DNA of 64,000 bases from Petralouisia muris (GTDB lineage Bacteria > Bacillota > Clostridia > Lachnospirales > Lachnospiraceae), in contig NZ_SRYA01000007.1 of NCBI RefSeq assembly GCF_004793545.1, positions 62,001 through 126,000 of the forward strand, read 5' to 3'. The stretch's first letter is position 1. Every line of letters starts with the position of its first letter. The notes under the pieces were generated by a model. That model did no database searches. It had not been told where the DNA came from and saw only the letters and a list, made by a program, of their open reading frames with translations. The position numbers and the translations under genes are program-made. Positions 25,649-35,804 of this stretch are shown here, piece by piece.

Positions 25649-26776
25649 ATGATGAATACAATTTTTTCAAAGGAAGAGGTAAATACGGGAAGGCAAATGG
25701 AGTTTGATTATCTGAAGGGGATTTTCATGCTGGTTATTTATCTGATCCATGCGTTTCAGGCAACCATGTCTCAGGAGGATTCCATAATACGATGGATTTA
25801 TATGTTTGCAACCATGTCTGGAGCAGCTATTTTCATTTTTGTTATGGGAATTGGAACTGCTTACAGCAAGAATGCAGCGCCGGCGGAATTCGTAAAGAGC
25901 GGCATTCGCATGGTGATTTACCAGTATCTGAATAATATTGCTTATGTAGCCGCGCTGGTGCTGCCGTATCCTTTTGTTTCTGGAAAATTTTCGGAAACCG
26001 CATCGGAGAATTTAAGATTCATGGTAAAGCTTTACATACAATATACGAATATCTTTTTTATTACCGGAATCATATATCTGGTATTGGCATTGCTTAAGAA
26101 ATTGGATGTGAAAACCATCTGGTATGTGCTTATTGGCGCAGCAGTCAGCCTGGCAGCGCCATATATTTATGGGATACCTGTGAATGTGCCGGTAATCGGA
26201 TATATCATGAAGCTTTTGATTGGAGATGCGGATTTTGTTTCTTTTACGCCCCTTTATTTTCTGTCTTATGCGCTTTTTGGAGTTGCTTTTGGCAAAATGA
26301 TAAGACATGTTAAGGATAAAATGGGATTTTACAAAGTGTTTGCTATTCCTGCTATTGCAATCGTCATTGTGTGGTGGGGACTGATATTTAGAAATTACGG
26401 TTCGGATATATCGGAAATATACACGGTTTTGAGTGATGCCTATACGCATCCGGATTTCTGGCATGTGGCGGCAAGTTTGGCGCATATATTCCTTTTTGCC
26501 GCAATTTTTTTCTTTATTGAAGAAATCCACAGAAAGAATGACAGACTGTGGGAACCAAAGAATCCTATTGCAAGACAGCTTCTGTATTACAGCAGGCATA
26601 TATCGAAATATTATGCGTTGCATGTGACAGTATATTTTGTTGTTTTTGGATTAAACGGTTATCAGAGCTTTCAGAGCTATCAATGCTGGCTTCTTGCGTT
26701 GCTGTCAATTATGGTTACGGAGCTTATGGTAAGAGGATTTAATTATTTGTCTGAAAAATTTTTTGTAAGAAATTAA
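25649..26776 (+). CDS. Membrane acyltransferase-like protein
   Basis: About 375 residues with roughly ten membrane segments. RQMEFDYLKGIFMLVIYLIHAFQ near the start is typical of acyltransferase-3/DUF1624-like enzymes, with the histidine of IHAF as likely active residue. AAGGAGG lies 5 nt before ATG 25649; the frame is open from a GTG at 25622. It sits 20 bp before the NRPS gene, so it may acylate the peptide product or a cell-envelope target. Substrate unknown. Confidence 0.7.
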   Translation: MMNTIFSKEEVNTGRQMEFDYLKGIFMLVIYLIHAFQATMSQEDSIIRWIYMFATMSGAAIFIFVMGIGTAYSKNAAPAEFVKSGIRMVIYQYLNNIAYVAALVLPYPFVSGKFSETASENLRFMVKLYIQYTNIFFITGIIYLVLALLKKLDVKTIWYVLIGAAVSLAAPYIYGIPVNVPVIGYIMKLLIGDADFVSFTPLYFLSYALFGVAFGKMIRHVKDKMGFYKVFAIPAIAIVIVWWGLIFRNYGSDISEIYTVLSDAYTHPDFWHVAASLAHIFLFAAIFFFIEEIHRKNDRLWEPKNPIARQLLYYSRHISKYYALHVTVYFVVFGLNGYQSFQSYQCWLLALLSIMVTELMVRGFNYLSEKFFVRN

Positions 26777-26795
26777 ATAAGAGGAGGTTAAGACT

Positions 26796-29700
26796 ATGAA
26801 CTTTTTAGATGAATTTCAATTTATAGTGGGTAAATATTCAGATAGGGCGGCGCTGGCGGACTGTAACGGAGAGCGGATAACGACGTATGGGGAACTTGAT
26901 GTGTTAAGCCGCAGGATTGCTGCTAAGCTGGTGCAGTCAGGGGAAATGCAAGACAAAGCCATTATGGTCTGCCTGGGCAGGAAAATGGAATATATTGCGT
27001 CGGAACTTGGCATCATGATGGCTGGAGCGGCGTTTGCGCCGGTGCTGCCGGAATATCCCAGGGAGCGGCTTTCGTGCATTGAGCAGGACTGCCAGGCGGC
27101 AGCAGTGATTGATGATGGCTGGCTGTCAGATATTGATAAGTATGAGCCAATCCCACCGGCGGCAAGGGAGGATAAGAGCCGCGCAATGTTGATCTATACC
27201 TCCGGTTCTACCGGGCGCCCCAAGGGAATTGTACATACTATGGAGAGCCTTACGCAGGCTGTCTGGCGGAACCGGAGCGTCATGTATCTGGATGAAAACG
27301 ATGTGCAGGCAGCGGGGGCGCCGATGTCTTTCGTTGTCCTGGTGTTAGAGTATTTTGCTGTGCTCTCCCGGGGCGGCTGTTCCCATATTCTGCCGGAAGA
27401 GACAAGAAAAGATGTGCGGCTTTTGGAAGATTATTATGCCGCAAGGGGCATTACCTGTGGGTTTATCAGCCCGCAGTTGCTGCGGTTGTTTAAGAATAAG
27501 AGCCATACGTTGAAAAAAGTGATGACCGGAAGCGAACGTGTTTCCATGCTGGCAGGGGATGGTTTTGAGCTGTATAACGTCTATGGTTCCAGCGAGACGG
27601 CAGCGGTGGCGTCGTGCTATAAAATTGAGGAACCTATGGAGAATACACCCATCGGCAAGCCCATGGAGGGACTGGACTTTTTCCTGCTGGACGAGGACGG
27701 AAAAGAAGTCGCAGACGGGGAAGAAGGTGAAATCTGCATCAAGGGCGTTGTTGCCGAGTCTTACCTGAATCTGGAGGAACAGAGCGCGAAGACATTTATC
27801 AGGCAGGAGGATGGCAGCATCCTTTTACATACCGGGGATATGGGGCGCAGGCTGCCGGACGGCAATTACATCTATGTCAACCGTAAAGACTGGATGGTGA
27901 AAGTTAATGGCCAGCGTGTAGAAACTGGGGAGATTGAATTGCGCATTTCGTCTATGCCGGAAGTGGAAAACGCCGTGGTCAAGGCTTTCGAGGATGAAGA
28001 TGGGCAGAATTACCTTTGTGCATATTATGTGCCAGGGAAAGAGGAGGTGAAGGCGGAGCAGATCCGTACTTATCTGAAACAGACCCTTCCTGATTATATG
28101 ATTCCCCGCTTTTTTAAGCGGTTGGACAGCCTGCCCAAGAATGTAAACGGCAAGTTGGACCGCACGGTATTGCTGCCGCCGGGCTTAGATGAATATAAGA
28201 CTGAGTACAAAGAGCCGCAGAGTGACCGTGAGAAACGCATTTGCCAGGGCTTTGAGGAAGTCCTGCATTGCGGCAGGGTCGGGGTAGATGACGATTTCTT
28301 TAAACTGGGTGGGGATTCTATCAATGTCTTAAAGCTGGCAGAATTCCTCAGCGATATTGATTTGGCGCCGGAGTTTGTGCTGAAGGGAAGGACACCCGCA
28401 AGGATTGCGGCGCTTTTAGAGGAGAAACAGGAAGAGAAATTGGAAAAGTATTCCGGGGAGCGGAAAGAATTTGTCCTTACCGATTCTCAGATGGGCGTTT
28501 ACCTGGAATGCGTCAATGACCCGCAGGCAACGATGTACAATATCCCTATGTGCTGCGAGCTGCCGGGGGATATTGATATGCAGCAGTTTAAGGCTGCTGT
28601 GAAACAGGTGATATCCATGCATCCATCCTTTGGCATGAATATTGCTCTAAGTAAAGGGGAGCCTGTGATGTGCCTGCACCCGGAATTTTTGAAAGCAGAA
28701 GTAGACGAGTGGGAGACAGAGGATATCGAAGCAGTAAAGAGGACGTTTGTGCGCCCGTTCCGTCTGGAGGGAGAAGCGCTGTACCGCATGGCGTTGTACT
28801 GTTGTGGGAAGAAATGCTATTTCTTGTTTGACGTGCATCATATTATTTTTGACGGTTCATCGGTTAAGGTATTTCTTGAAGAGATTTCACGGATTTACCG
28901 CGGCGAAGAACTGGTGGCAGAAGATATTTCCCTGATGGATTTGTCTGTTTATGAGGAAAAATTGAAAGATACGCCCAAATATCAGAAAGCCCGGGAATTT
29001 TTTGCGGGCAAACTTGCAGGCGAAGATTTTGGAGAGGCATTAATCAAAGATTATAGAAAGAAGACGGTAACTCCCGCAGGCAGCGAGGTAAGGCTTTCGT
29101 TAGGAGAGGAATTGTCATCCATGGCGGTGGAGCAGTTTGTAAGGCAGATGGGAATTTCTGAAAATACATTGTTTTTGGGGGCGTTTGCCTATGCGTTAGG
29201 GAAATTCAGCGGGGAAAATAAGAGCCTGTTCTGCACGGTCAATAACGGCAGGCATACGGTAAATATGGCGAATTCCATAGGAATGTTTGTGCGCACACTG
29301 CCAATTTATCATTCCTGGGAGGAAAGTGTGCCTGTGGCTGATTATCTGCAAAGCTTCCAGGAGGAATTCTATGGGGTGATGGACCATGACTGCATTTCTT
29401 TTGCCGAGCTGGCGAAGGATTACGGTATTGCCTCGGATATTCTTTTCGTCTACCAGGGTGAAATGTTCCAGGGGCTTTCACTGAACGGCGGACAGTATGC
29501 GGCAGAGCCCATTGCCACCGGGGATGTCCAGGCGGATGTTTCGGTGATGGTGATGAAACAGAGGGGAGGATATGAAATCTCCCTGGGATACCGTACGGAT
29601 TTGTACTGCGAAGAGACGGCGCGGGGGCTGCTTTATATGCTGCTGCAAGTTTTAAAAGGTATGTTAAGCTGTATAAATCTCGGGGAAATTGCACTTGCTT

Positions 29701-32700
29701 CGGATTTGGATATTCAGATTTTGAATCGTTTTAACGAGACAGCAGTTTCCTATGACAGTGGTAAGACGGTAATTGATTTATTCCGGGAACAGGCGAAAAA
29801 GACGCCGGAACAAACAGCCGTTGTTTACACAGACAGAAGTTATACATACGCACAGGTGGATGAGATGACAGATCGTCTGGCCGCCTATGTGGCAGGCCTT
29901 GGCATTGGCAGGGAAGAAGTGGTGTCCGTGTTGATTCCCAGATGCGAATATATGGCGATTGCTTCCATTGGCGTTTCTAAGGCGGGAGCGGCATATCAGC
30001 CCTTAGACCCCTCTTATCCCCAGGAGCGGTTGGCGTTTATGATGGAGGACTCAGCGGCAAAGCTGCTGATTGCCGCTGAAGAGCTTTTACCGCTGGTGCC
30101 AAAGTGGCAGGGAAAGGTTCTGCTGACGGAAGATATTCCTAATCTGCCCAAGGCAGAACAAATTCCAGAGCCGCCCAAGCCGGAGGATTTATTTATTCTG
30201 CTCTACACCTCGGGTTCCACAGGCATACCGAAGGGATGTATGCTGGAACACCGGAATATTGCGGCATTCTGCGACAGCTACCGCAGGAATTATGAATTAA
30301 CGGAGAATAGCTGTGCGGCGGCATACGCAAGCTATGGTTTTGACGCCAATATGATGGATATGTACCCCACGCTCACGTCTGGCGCTGTGCTCCATATTAT
30401 AGATGAGTCCATACGTTTAGACTTGAATGCATTGTATGCGTATTTTGAGGAGCAGGGAATTACCAATGTATTTATGACGACCCAGATTGGGCGGGCGTTT
30501 GCCACCAGCATGATTTCCGGCGCAGCCCATTCAGGCGGAGCGGGGGATACAAAGAATACCCATTTGAAATATCTGCTGATGGGCGGAGAATCGTTGACGC
30601 CCTTTGTGCCTGAGGGCAGCACACATTACCTGAATGTGTATGGGCCTACAGAATGTACGATATTAGCAACTTCCTATCCCCTTGAGAAATATGAGGAAGA
30701 TCCGCCAATCGGCAAGCCCCTGCCAAATGTAAAATTATATGTTGTGGACAGCCTTGGCAGAAGAGTTCCGGTGGGCGTGCCGGGTGAACTGTGCATTTCC
30801 GGCGTCCATGTATCAAGGGGTTACCTGAACCGCCCGGAGAAGACCGCGGAAGTGTATGGGGACAATCCATATAGTGATTTGCCGGAGTATAGCAGGATTT
30901 ACCATACCGGGGACATTGTGCGGTATCTGCCGGATGGAAATATTCAGTTTATCGGCAGACGGGATGGTCAGGTGAAGATCCGTGGTTTCCGTATTGAACT
31001 GACTGAGGTGGAAGAGATTATCCGCCGTTTTCCGGGCATTAAAGACGCTACTGTGGCAGCCTTTGACGAACCCTCAGGCGGTAAGTATATCGCTGCCTAT
31101 GTGGTGTCAGACGAAGCGGTTGACGTGGAGGCGATGAATGCATTTATTGAGGAAAGCAAACCGCCGTATATGGTTCCGGCGGTGACGATGCAGATTGACA
31201 AGATTCCGCTGAACCAGAACCAGAAAGTCAATAAGCGCGCGCTGCCAATGCCGGAGCGCAGGCAGGAAGATTTGGTGACGCCGGAAGGAGAAGTGCAGCA
31301 GAAGATTTTTGACTGCGTGGCAGAAGTCATTGGGCACCGGGAATTCGGCGTGAATACAGATATCTATAAGGCGGGGCTGACTTCCATTGGCGCGGTCAAG
31401 CTGAATGTGCTGCTGTCTGATGCATTTGAGGGTGCGGTCATCCGCAATAAAGATTTAAAAGAGCACAATACGGTGGAGAGATTGGAAAAATTCCTGGCAA
31501 ACAGCAGTCAGGAGGAATCCTTTGAGAAACAGGAAATGTACCCCCTGACCCAGACCCAAAATGGTATTTTTGTGGAGTGCGCCGCCAACCCGGGGAGCAC
31601 CATATATAATATTCCGTTCTTGTTCCGATTGGGTGAGCATGTGGATCTGCAGCGTTTGAAGAGGGCCATTGAGGAGACGGTAGAGGCCCATCCCTATATT
31701 AAGACAACGCTTACTATGGATGATAACGGTGATATCTGGCAGAAACGCAATGACGGGCAGCCCTTTGATGTTGAGATATGCGGGGAACTGCATAAGGAAG
31801 AGTTGGTAAAGCCTTACCAGATTCTTGGCGACAGGCTGTTTCGTATACAATTGTTTGATACGCCGGAAGGGAAATATCTCTTCTTAGAGTTACATCATAT
31901 AATCAGCGATGGGGAGTCCTGCGGCATTTTTCTCCGTGACATGAATGGGGCATATGGCGGGAAATCGCCGGTAAAAGAGAAGTTCAGCGGTTTTGAGGTG
32001 GCCCTTGTGGAACAGAAAGCATTGCAGGGACAGGAATATGTGCTTGCGAAACAGTATTACGATTCCATTTTTAAAGACTGCGATACGGATTTCCTTCCCA
32101 ATAAAGACCGCAGGGAGGACACGCCGGGGCTTGGCAGATACCAGAGGGCAGATAAGGTCGATATGGAAGGGCTGCGCCGATTCTGCATCCAGCAGAAGGT
32201 TACCTTGAATACATTGTTTACGGCAGCCTTTGGATTTGTGACGGGGCGTTATGTCTACAAGGATGAGGCAGTGTTTACGACTATTTATAATGGAAGAAAT
32301 GATTCCAGGCTGTCATCCACCATCAATATGCTGGTGAAGACGCTGCCGGTTTACTGCAGCCTGGATGGGGAAAAGGAGATCGGATCTTATCTGAAAGAAA
32401 CTGGGGAACAATTGATGAACAGCATGAACGCCGATATCTATTCTTTTGCGGAAATCAGCAGGGCTTACGGTATTAAGGCTGACATCATGTTTGCCTTCCA
32501 GGGCGATAACTTCCGTTTTGAGGAGATTGCCGGGGAGAAAGTTGTCAGCGAGGAACTCTCTTTAGATACAGCAAAAGCGCCGTTGTCCATAGATGTACTG
32601 GTCAATGAAAATGAGGTCTGCTATCAGGTGGAATACCGCAGTGATCTGTATGAGGAGCGTACGATTGCCGGGCTGGTTGACAGTCTTGCTGTGGTGGTGC

Positions 32701-35700
32701 AGGAATTCCAGAATAAGAAGCAGTTAAAGGAAGTCTGCATGGTAAGCCAGAGGGCGCGCTGTGAACTGGACAGCTACAATGAGACAGATCATGCAGTAGA
32801 GCAGACTACAGCAAATAGATTGTTTGAGCGGCAGGCTGCACTTTATCCTGATAAAACGGCGGTGATTGCCGGCGGCAGGAGCCTTACTTTTTGTGAACTG
32901 AATGAGAATGCCAATAAGATTGCCAACCATTTAATAGAAATGGGATTATCCATCGAGCAGATGGTGGGCATGATGCTGCCCAGGACCGTGGATGTCTACG
33001 CAGCAAGGCAGGGCATCATGAAAGCAGGCGGCGCATTCCTGCCGATAGATCCTGAATACCCGGATGAGCGTATCAGCTATATCCTGGAAGATTCCAGAGC
33101 GGAATTTGTGCTGATGCCAGGGGAGCTTGCCAGAGAGCGGAAAATGCTGCTTGACAAGCTGTCTGCTAAAGTGCTGATTTTGGAGGAACTTTTGGAGAAG
33201 GATGGCAATACCGAGAATCCTGAGGTAGATATCCGCCCGGAGAATCTGTGCTACTGTATTTATACTTCCGGTTCTACCGGAAAGCCGAAAGGCGTAATGA
33301 TTGAGCATCGCAATTTGGTGAACTATGTGGATGATAATCCCTATAATGTGGAGGCGCAGTCTTATGTATATAATGCCACGGTATCGCTGGCATTTGCGGC
33401 GATTACCTTTGACGTTTCCATTTTGGAGGAATGTATCCCGCTGTACCACGGTATTACCGTCTGCATGGCAAACGAAGAGGAAATCCACAATCCCCTTGCC
33501 CTTTCGAAGCTGATTCTGGAAAATGGCGTGGACATGATGACTTGTACGCCCTCATTCTTAATCAATATTATCGACATGCCGGAGATGAAGAAAGCCTTGT
33601 CGCAGATTAAGGTATTTAATGTGGGTGCAGAAGCATTCCCGGAGGCGCTCTACGACAAAATTATGGCTTTGGGAACCAATGCCATCACCTTCAATGGCTA
33701 TGGTCCTACTGAAACCACGATTGGCTGTGCCTTTGACCAGGTGACAGGAGATAAGATTACGATTGGCAAGCCAATGGCAAACATCAGGATGGTGATGATT
33801 GATAAATACCGCAACCTGCTTCCCGCCGGCGTGCCGGGCGAGCTGCTGATTATTGGAAATGGCGTTGGCAGAGGGTATGTGGGCAAGCCGGAAATGACAG
33901 CGGACAAATTTATACAGTTTGAAGGCAGGAATGCTTACCGCAGCGGTGATTTGGCAAAGTGGAACCACCATGGCAAGATTGAATTTATGGGGCGTATGGA
34001 TAACCAGGTGAAGCTGCGGGGGCTTCGGGTGGAGCTGGATGAGATTGAAAATGTTATGAACCAGTATCCTACAGTGAAATCCAGCGTGGTGCTTGTGAAA
34101 GAAAAGGATTCGAATCAATTCCTGTGCGGCTATTTTGTGGCAGAGAGCCAGGTGGAAAAGCAGAATCTGACGTGCTTTATGCAGAAATATTTGACGCCTT
34201 ATATGGTGCCAAGCGTGCTCATGCAGCTTTCTGAGCTGCCTCTTACCAATAACGGTAAGGTCAATAAGCGCGCCCTGCCGGAACCGGAGTATACGGTGGA
34301 GAATAAGAATTATGTGAAGCCGCGCACAGAATTGCAGCGTAAATTATGCGAAATCTTTGAGATGGCCCTGGGTGTGGAACAGATTGGCATTGAGGATGAT
34401 TTCTTTGAAAATGGCGGTACGTCACTGTCGGCGTCCAAGGTGGCAATGAAATGCATGAGCGCAGGCATTCAGGTAGCGTACGCTGATTTGTTTGATTATA
34501 AGACTCCTCTGGAACTGGAACGCCATATCCAGGAGCTGCAGGGTGAGAACATTGCCACAGGAGGAGAGGAAAAGAACGGTGAAGGACAGAGCGCCCTGGA
34601 AAAAGTGTTAAGCCGCAATGTACCAGAGCATGTAGACGAGATTGCCCCATCTGCCCTTGGCAATGTGCTGCTTACAGGCGCAAACGGTTTCCTGGGAGCG
34701 CACATCTTAAAGAACATGATAGACCATGAGGACAATGTGATATATTGTCTGATGCGTAAAGGAAAAGCTTCCACTTTGGAGAAACGGTTAAAGAGTATGC
34801 TGGTGTATTATTTCAGCAATCCCTATGAAGAATTATTCGGCAAGCGGATCCAATTAATTGAAGGCGATATTACGGACGCTGCCAGGGTAGAAAGCCTTAA
34901 GGAGTACGACTTTGCCAGAGTGATTAACTGTGCGGCGTGCGTGAAGCATTTTTCTGCGGATGACACCTTAGAGCAGGTGAATTATCAGGGCGTTTTGAAT
35001 CTGATTCGTTTATGTGAAAAGACCGGGCGCGAGCTGATTCAGATTTCCACGGTGAGCATTGCCGGGGAGAATGTGGGCGGCAAATTCCCTCAGGAAAAGA
35101 AGCTGTATGAGAATGAACTATACTTTGGACAGAGCCTTTCCAACAAGTATATTGACACGAAGTTCCGCGCAGAAAAGGCTGTCTTAGAGGCGGCGGCCCA
35201 GGGCATGAAGGGCAAGGTTATCCGCGTAGGAAACCTGATGAGCCGTGTCAGTGACGGTGAATTCCAGATTAACTCTGTGACGAACGGATTTATGCGCACC
35301 CTGCGCGGTTATGTGGCATTGGGCAGATTCCCGGTGTCCATGCTGGATATGCCAACGGAATTTTCACCAATTGATGCTACAGCGGAGGCGATTGTCAAAT
35401 TGTCTGCGGTTCAGGGTGGATTTACAGTATTCCATGCTTATAGCAGCTACTTGATCCAGATGGCGGATGTGGTTGAGCAGATGAACCAGTCGGGCATTCT
35501 TGTGGAGACGGTCAGTGATGAGGAATTCCAGCAGTCGCTGCTTGCCGCGTTGGAAGATGAGGAGAACAACCAGCTGATTTCCGGCCTGATTGCCTATGCG
35601 TCCAGTGATGCGGATAACAGTTCCGTCTACATAGATGCGGACAATAGTTTCACTACCAAGGCCTTGTACCGTCTTGGATTTAAGTGGCCGATGCCGGATG

Positions 35701-35765
35701 GCGTTTACCTTAAAAATGCGCTGACAGCCCTTGAGACGTTGGGATTCTTTGATGGAAGGTTGTAA
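26796..35765 (+). CDS. Three-module NRPS with terminal reductase
   Basis: 2989 residues, intact. Order: A1 (YTSGSTGRPKG, about 134), T1 (LGGDSINVL, about 505), C1 (HHIIFDG, about 680), A2 (YTSGSTGIPKG, about 1135), T2 (AGLTSIGAV, about 1527), C2 (HHIISDG, about 1699), A3 (YTSGSTGKPKG, about 2154), T3 (GGTSLSASKV, about 2540), and an NAD(P)-dependent thioester reductase (LLTGANGFLGAHIL, about 2625). There is no thioesterase, so the chain should leave as an aldehyde or alcohol, as in gut clostridial NRPSs that make peptide aldehydes and pyrazinones. A2 and A3 have the Asp that binds the amino group (FDAN, FDVS). A1 has SFVVLVLEYF instead, suggesting a starter without an alpha-amino group. GAGG precedes the ATG. 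Confidence 0.95.
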   Translation: MNFLDEFQFIVGKYSDRAALADCNGERITTYGELDVLSRRIAAKLVQSGEMQDKAIMVCLGRKMEYIASELGIMMAGAAFAPVLPEYPRERLSCIEQDCQAAAVIDDGWLSDIDKYEPIPPAAREDKSRAMLIYTSGSTGRPKGIVHTMESLTQAVWRNRSVMYLDENDVQAAGAPMSFVVLVLEYFAVLSRGGCSHILPEETRKDVRLLEDYYAARGITCGFISPQLLRLFKNKSHTLKKVMTGSERVSMLAGDGFELYNVYGSSETAAVASCYKIEEPMENTPIGKPMEGLDFFLLDEDGKEVADGEEGEICIKGVVAESYLNLEEQSAKTFIRQEDGSILLHTGDMGRRLPDGNYIYVNRKDWMVKVNGQRVETGEIELRISSMPEVENAVVKAFEDEDGQNYLCAYYVPGKEEVKAEQIRTYLKQTLPDYMIPRFFKRLDSLPKNVNGKLDRTVLLPPGLDEYKTEYKEPQSDREKRICQGFEEVLHCGRVGVDDDFFKLGGDSINVLKLAEFLSDIDLAPEFVLKGRTPARIAALLEEKQEEKLEKYSGERKEFVLTDSQMGVYLECVNDPQATMYNIPMCCELPGDIDMQQFKAAVKQVISMHPSFGMNIALSKGEPVMCLHPEFLKAEVDEWETEDIEAVKRTFVRPFRLEGEALYRMALYCCGKKCYFLFDVHHIIFDGSSVKVFLEEISRIYRGEELVAEDISLMDLSVYEEKLKDTPKYQKAREFFAGKLAGEDFGEALIKDYRKKTVTPAGSEVRLSLGEELSSMAVEQFVRQMGISENTLFLGAFAYALGKFSGENKSLFCTVNNGRHTVNMANSIGMFVRTLPIYHSWEESVPVADYLQSFQEEFYGVMDHDCISFAELAKDYGIASDILFVYQGEMFQGLSLNGGQYAAEPIATGDVQADVSVMVMKQRGGYEISLGYRTDLYCEETARGLLYMLLQVLKGMLSCINLGEIALASDLDIQILNRFNETAVSYDSGKTVIDLFREQAKKTPEQTAVVYTDRSYTYAQVDEMTDRLAAYVAGLGIGREEVVSVLIPRCEYMAIASIGVSKAGAAYQPLDPSYPQERLAFMMEDSAAKLLIAAEELLPLVPKWQGKVLLTEDIPNLPKAEQIPEPPKPEDLFILLYTSGSTGIPKGCMLEHRNIAAFCDSYRRNYELTENSCAAAYASYGFDANMMDMYPTLTSGAVLHIIDESIRLDLNALYAYFEEQGITNVFMTTQIGRAFATSMISGAAHSGGAGDTKNTHLKYLLMGGESLTPFVPEGSTHYLNVYGPTECTILATSYPLEKYEEDPPIGKPLPNVKLYVVDSLGRRVPVGVPGELCISGVHVSRGYLNRPEKTAEVYGDNPYSDLPEYSRIYHTGDIVRYLPDGNIQFIGRRDGQVKIRGFRIELTEVEEIIRRFPGIKDATVAAFDEPSGGKYIAAYVVSDEAVDVEAMNAFIEESKPPYMVPAVTMQIDKIPLNQNQKVNKRALPMPERRQEDLVTPEGEVQQKIFDCVAEVIGHREFGVNTDIYKAGLTSIGAVKLNVLLSDAFEGAVIRNKDLKEHNTVERLEKFLANSSQEESFEKQEMYPLTQTQNGIFVECAANPGSTIYNIPFLFRLGEHVDLQRLKRAIEETVEAHPYIKTTLTMDDNGDIWQKRNDGQPFDVEICGELHKEELVKPYQILGDRLFRIQLFDTPEGKYLFLELHHIISDGESCGIFLRDMNGAYGGKSPVKEKFSGFEVALVEQKALQGQEYVLAKQYYDSIFKDCDTDFLPNKDRREDTPGLGRYQRADKVDMEGLRRFCIQQKVTLNTLFTAAFGFVTGRYVYKDEAVFTTIYNGRNDSRLSSTINMLVKTLPVYCSLDGEKEIGSYLKETGEQLMNSMNADIYSFAEISRAYGIKADIMFAFQGDNFRFEEIAGEKVVSEELSLDTAKAPLSIDVLVNENEVCYQVEYRSDLYEERTIAGLVDSLAVVVQEFQNKKQLKEVCMVSQRARCELDSYNETDHAVEQTTANRLFERQAALYPDKTAVIAGGRSLTFCELNENANKIANHLIEMGLSIEQMVGMMLPRTVDVYAARQGIMKAGGAFLPIDPEYPDERISYILEDSRAEFVLMPGELARERKMLLDKLSAKVLILEELLEKDGNTENPEVDIRPENLCYCIYTSGSTGKPKGVMIEHRNLVNYVDDNPYNVEAQSYVYNATVSLAFAAITFDVSILEECIPLYHGITVCMANEEEIHNPLALSKLILENGVDMMTCTPSFLINIIDMPEMKKALSQIKVFNVGAEAFPEALYDKIMALGTNAITFNGYGPTETTIGCAFDQVTGDKITIGKPMANIRMVMIDKYRNLLPAGVPGELLIIGNGVGRGYVGKPEMTADKFIQFEGRNAYRSGDLAKWNHHGKIEFMGRMDNQVKLRGLRVELDEIENVMNQYPTVKSSVVLVKEKDSNQFLCGYFVAESQVEKQNLTCFMQKYLTPYMVPSVLMQLSELPLTNNGKVNKRALPEPEYTVENKNYVKPRTELQRKLCEIFEMALGVEQIGIEDDFFENGGTSLSASKVAMKCMSAGIQVAYADLFDYKTPLELERHIQELQGENIATGGEEKNGEGQSALEKVLSRNVPEHVDEIAPSALGNVLLTGANGFLGAHILKNMIDHEDNVIYCLMRKGKASTLEKRLKSMLVYYFSNPYEELFGKRIQLIEGDITDAARVESLKEYDFARVINCAACVKHFSADDTLEQVNYQGVLNLIRLCEKTGRELIQISTVSIAGENVGGKFPQEKKLYENELYFGQSLSNKYIDTKFRAEKAVLEAAAQGMKGKVIRVGNLMSRVSDGEFQINSVTNGFMRTLRGYVALGRFPVSMLDMPTEFSPIDATAEAIVKLSAVQGGFTVFHAYSSYLIQMADVVEQMNQSGILVETVSDEEFQQSLLAALEDEENNQLISGLIAYASSDADNSSVYIDADNSFTTKALYRLGFKWPMPDGVYLKNALTALETLGFFDGRL

Positions 35766-35804
35766 CAAACAGTTCTGCCAGCCAGACTGTTACAGGAGGA
35801 TTTC

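Noticed and set aside
27538-35768. Many open frames antisense to the NRPS gene and in its other frames
   Set aside because: Shadow frames of a GC-richer gene; none has a ribosome site with a recognisable domain.
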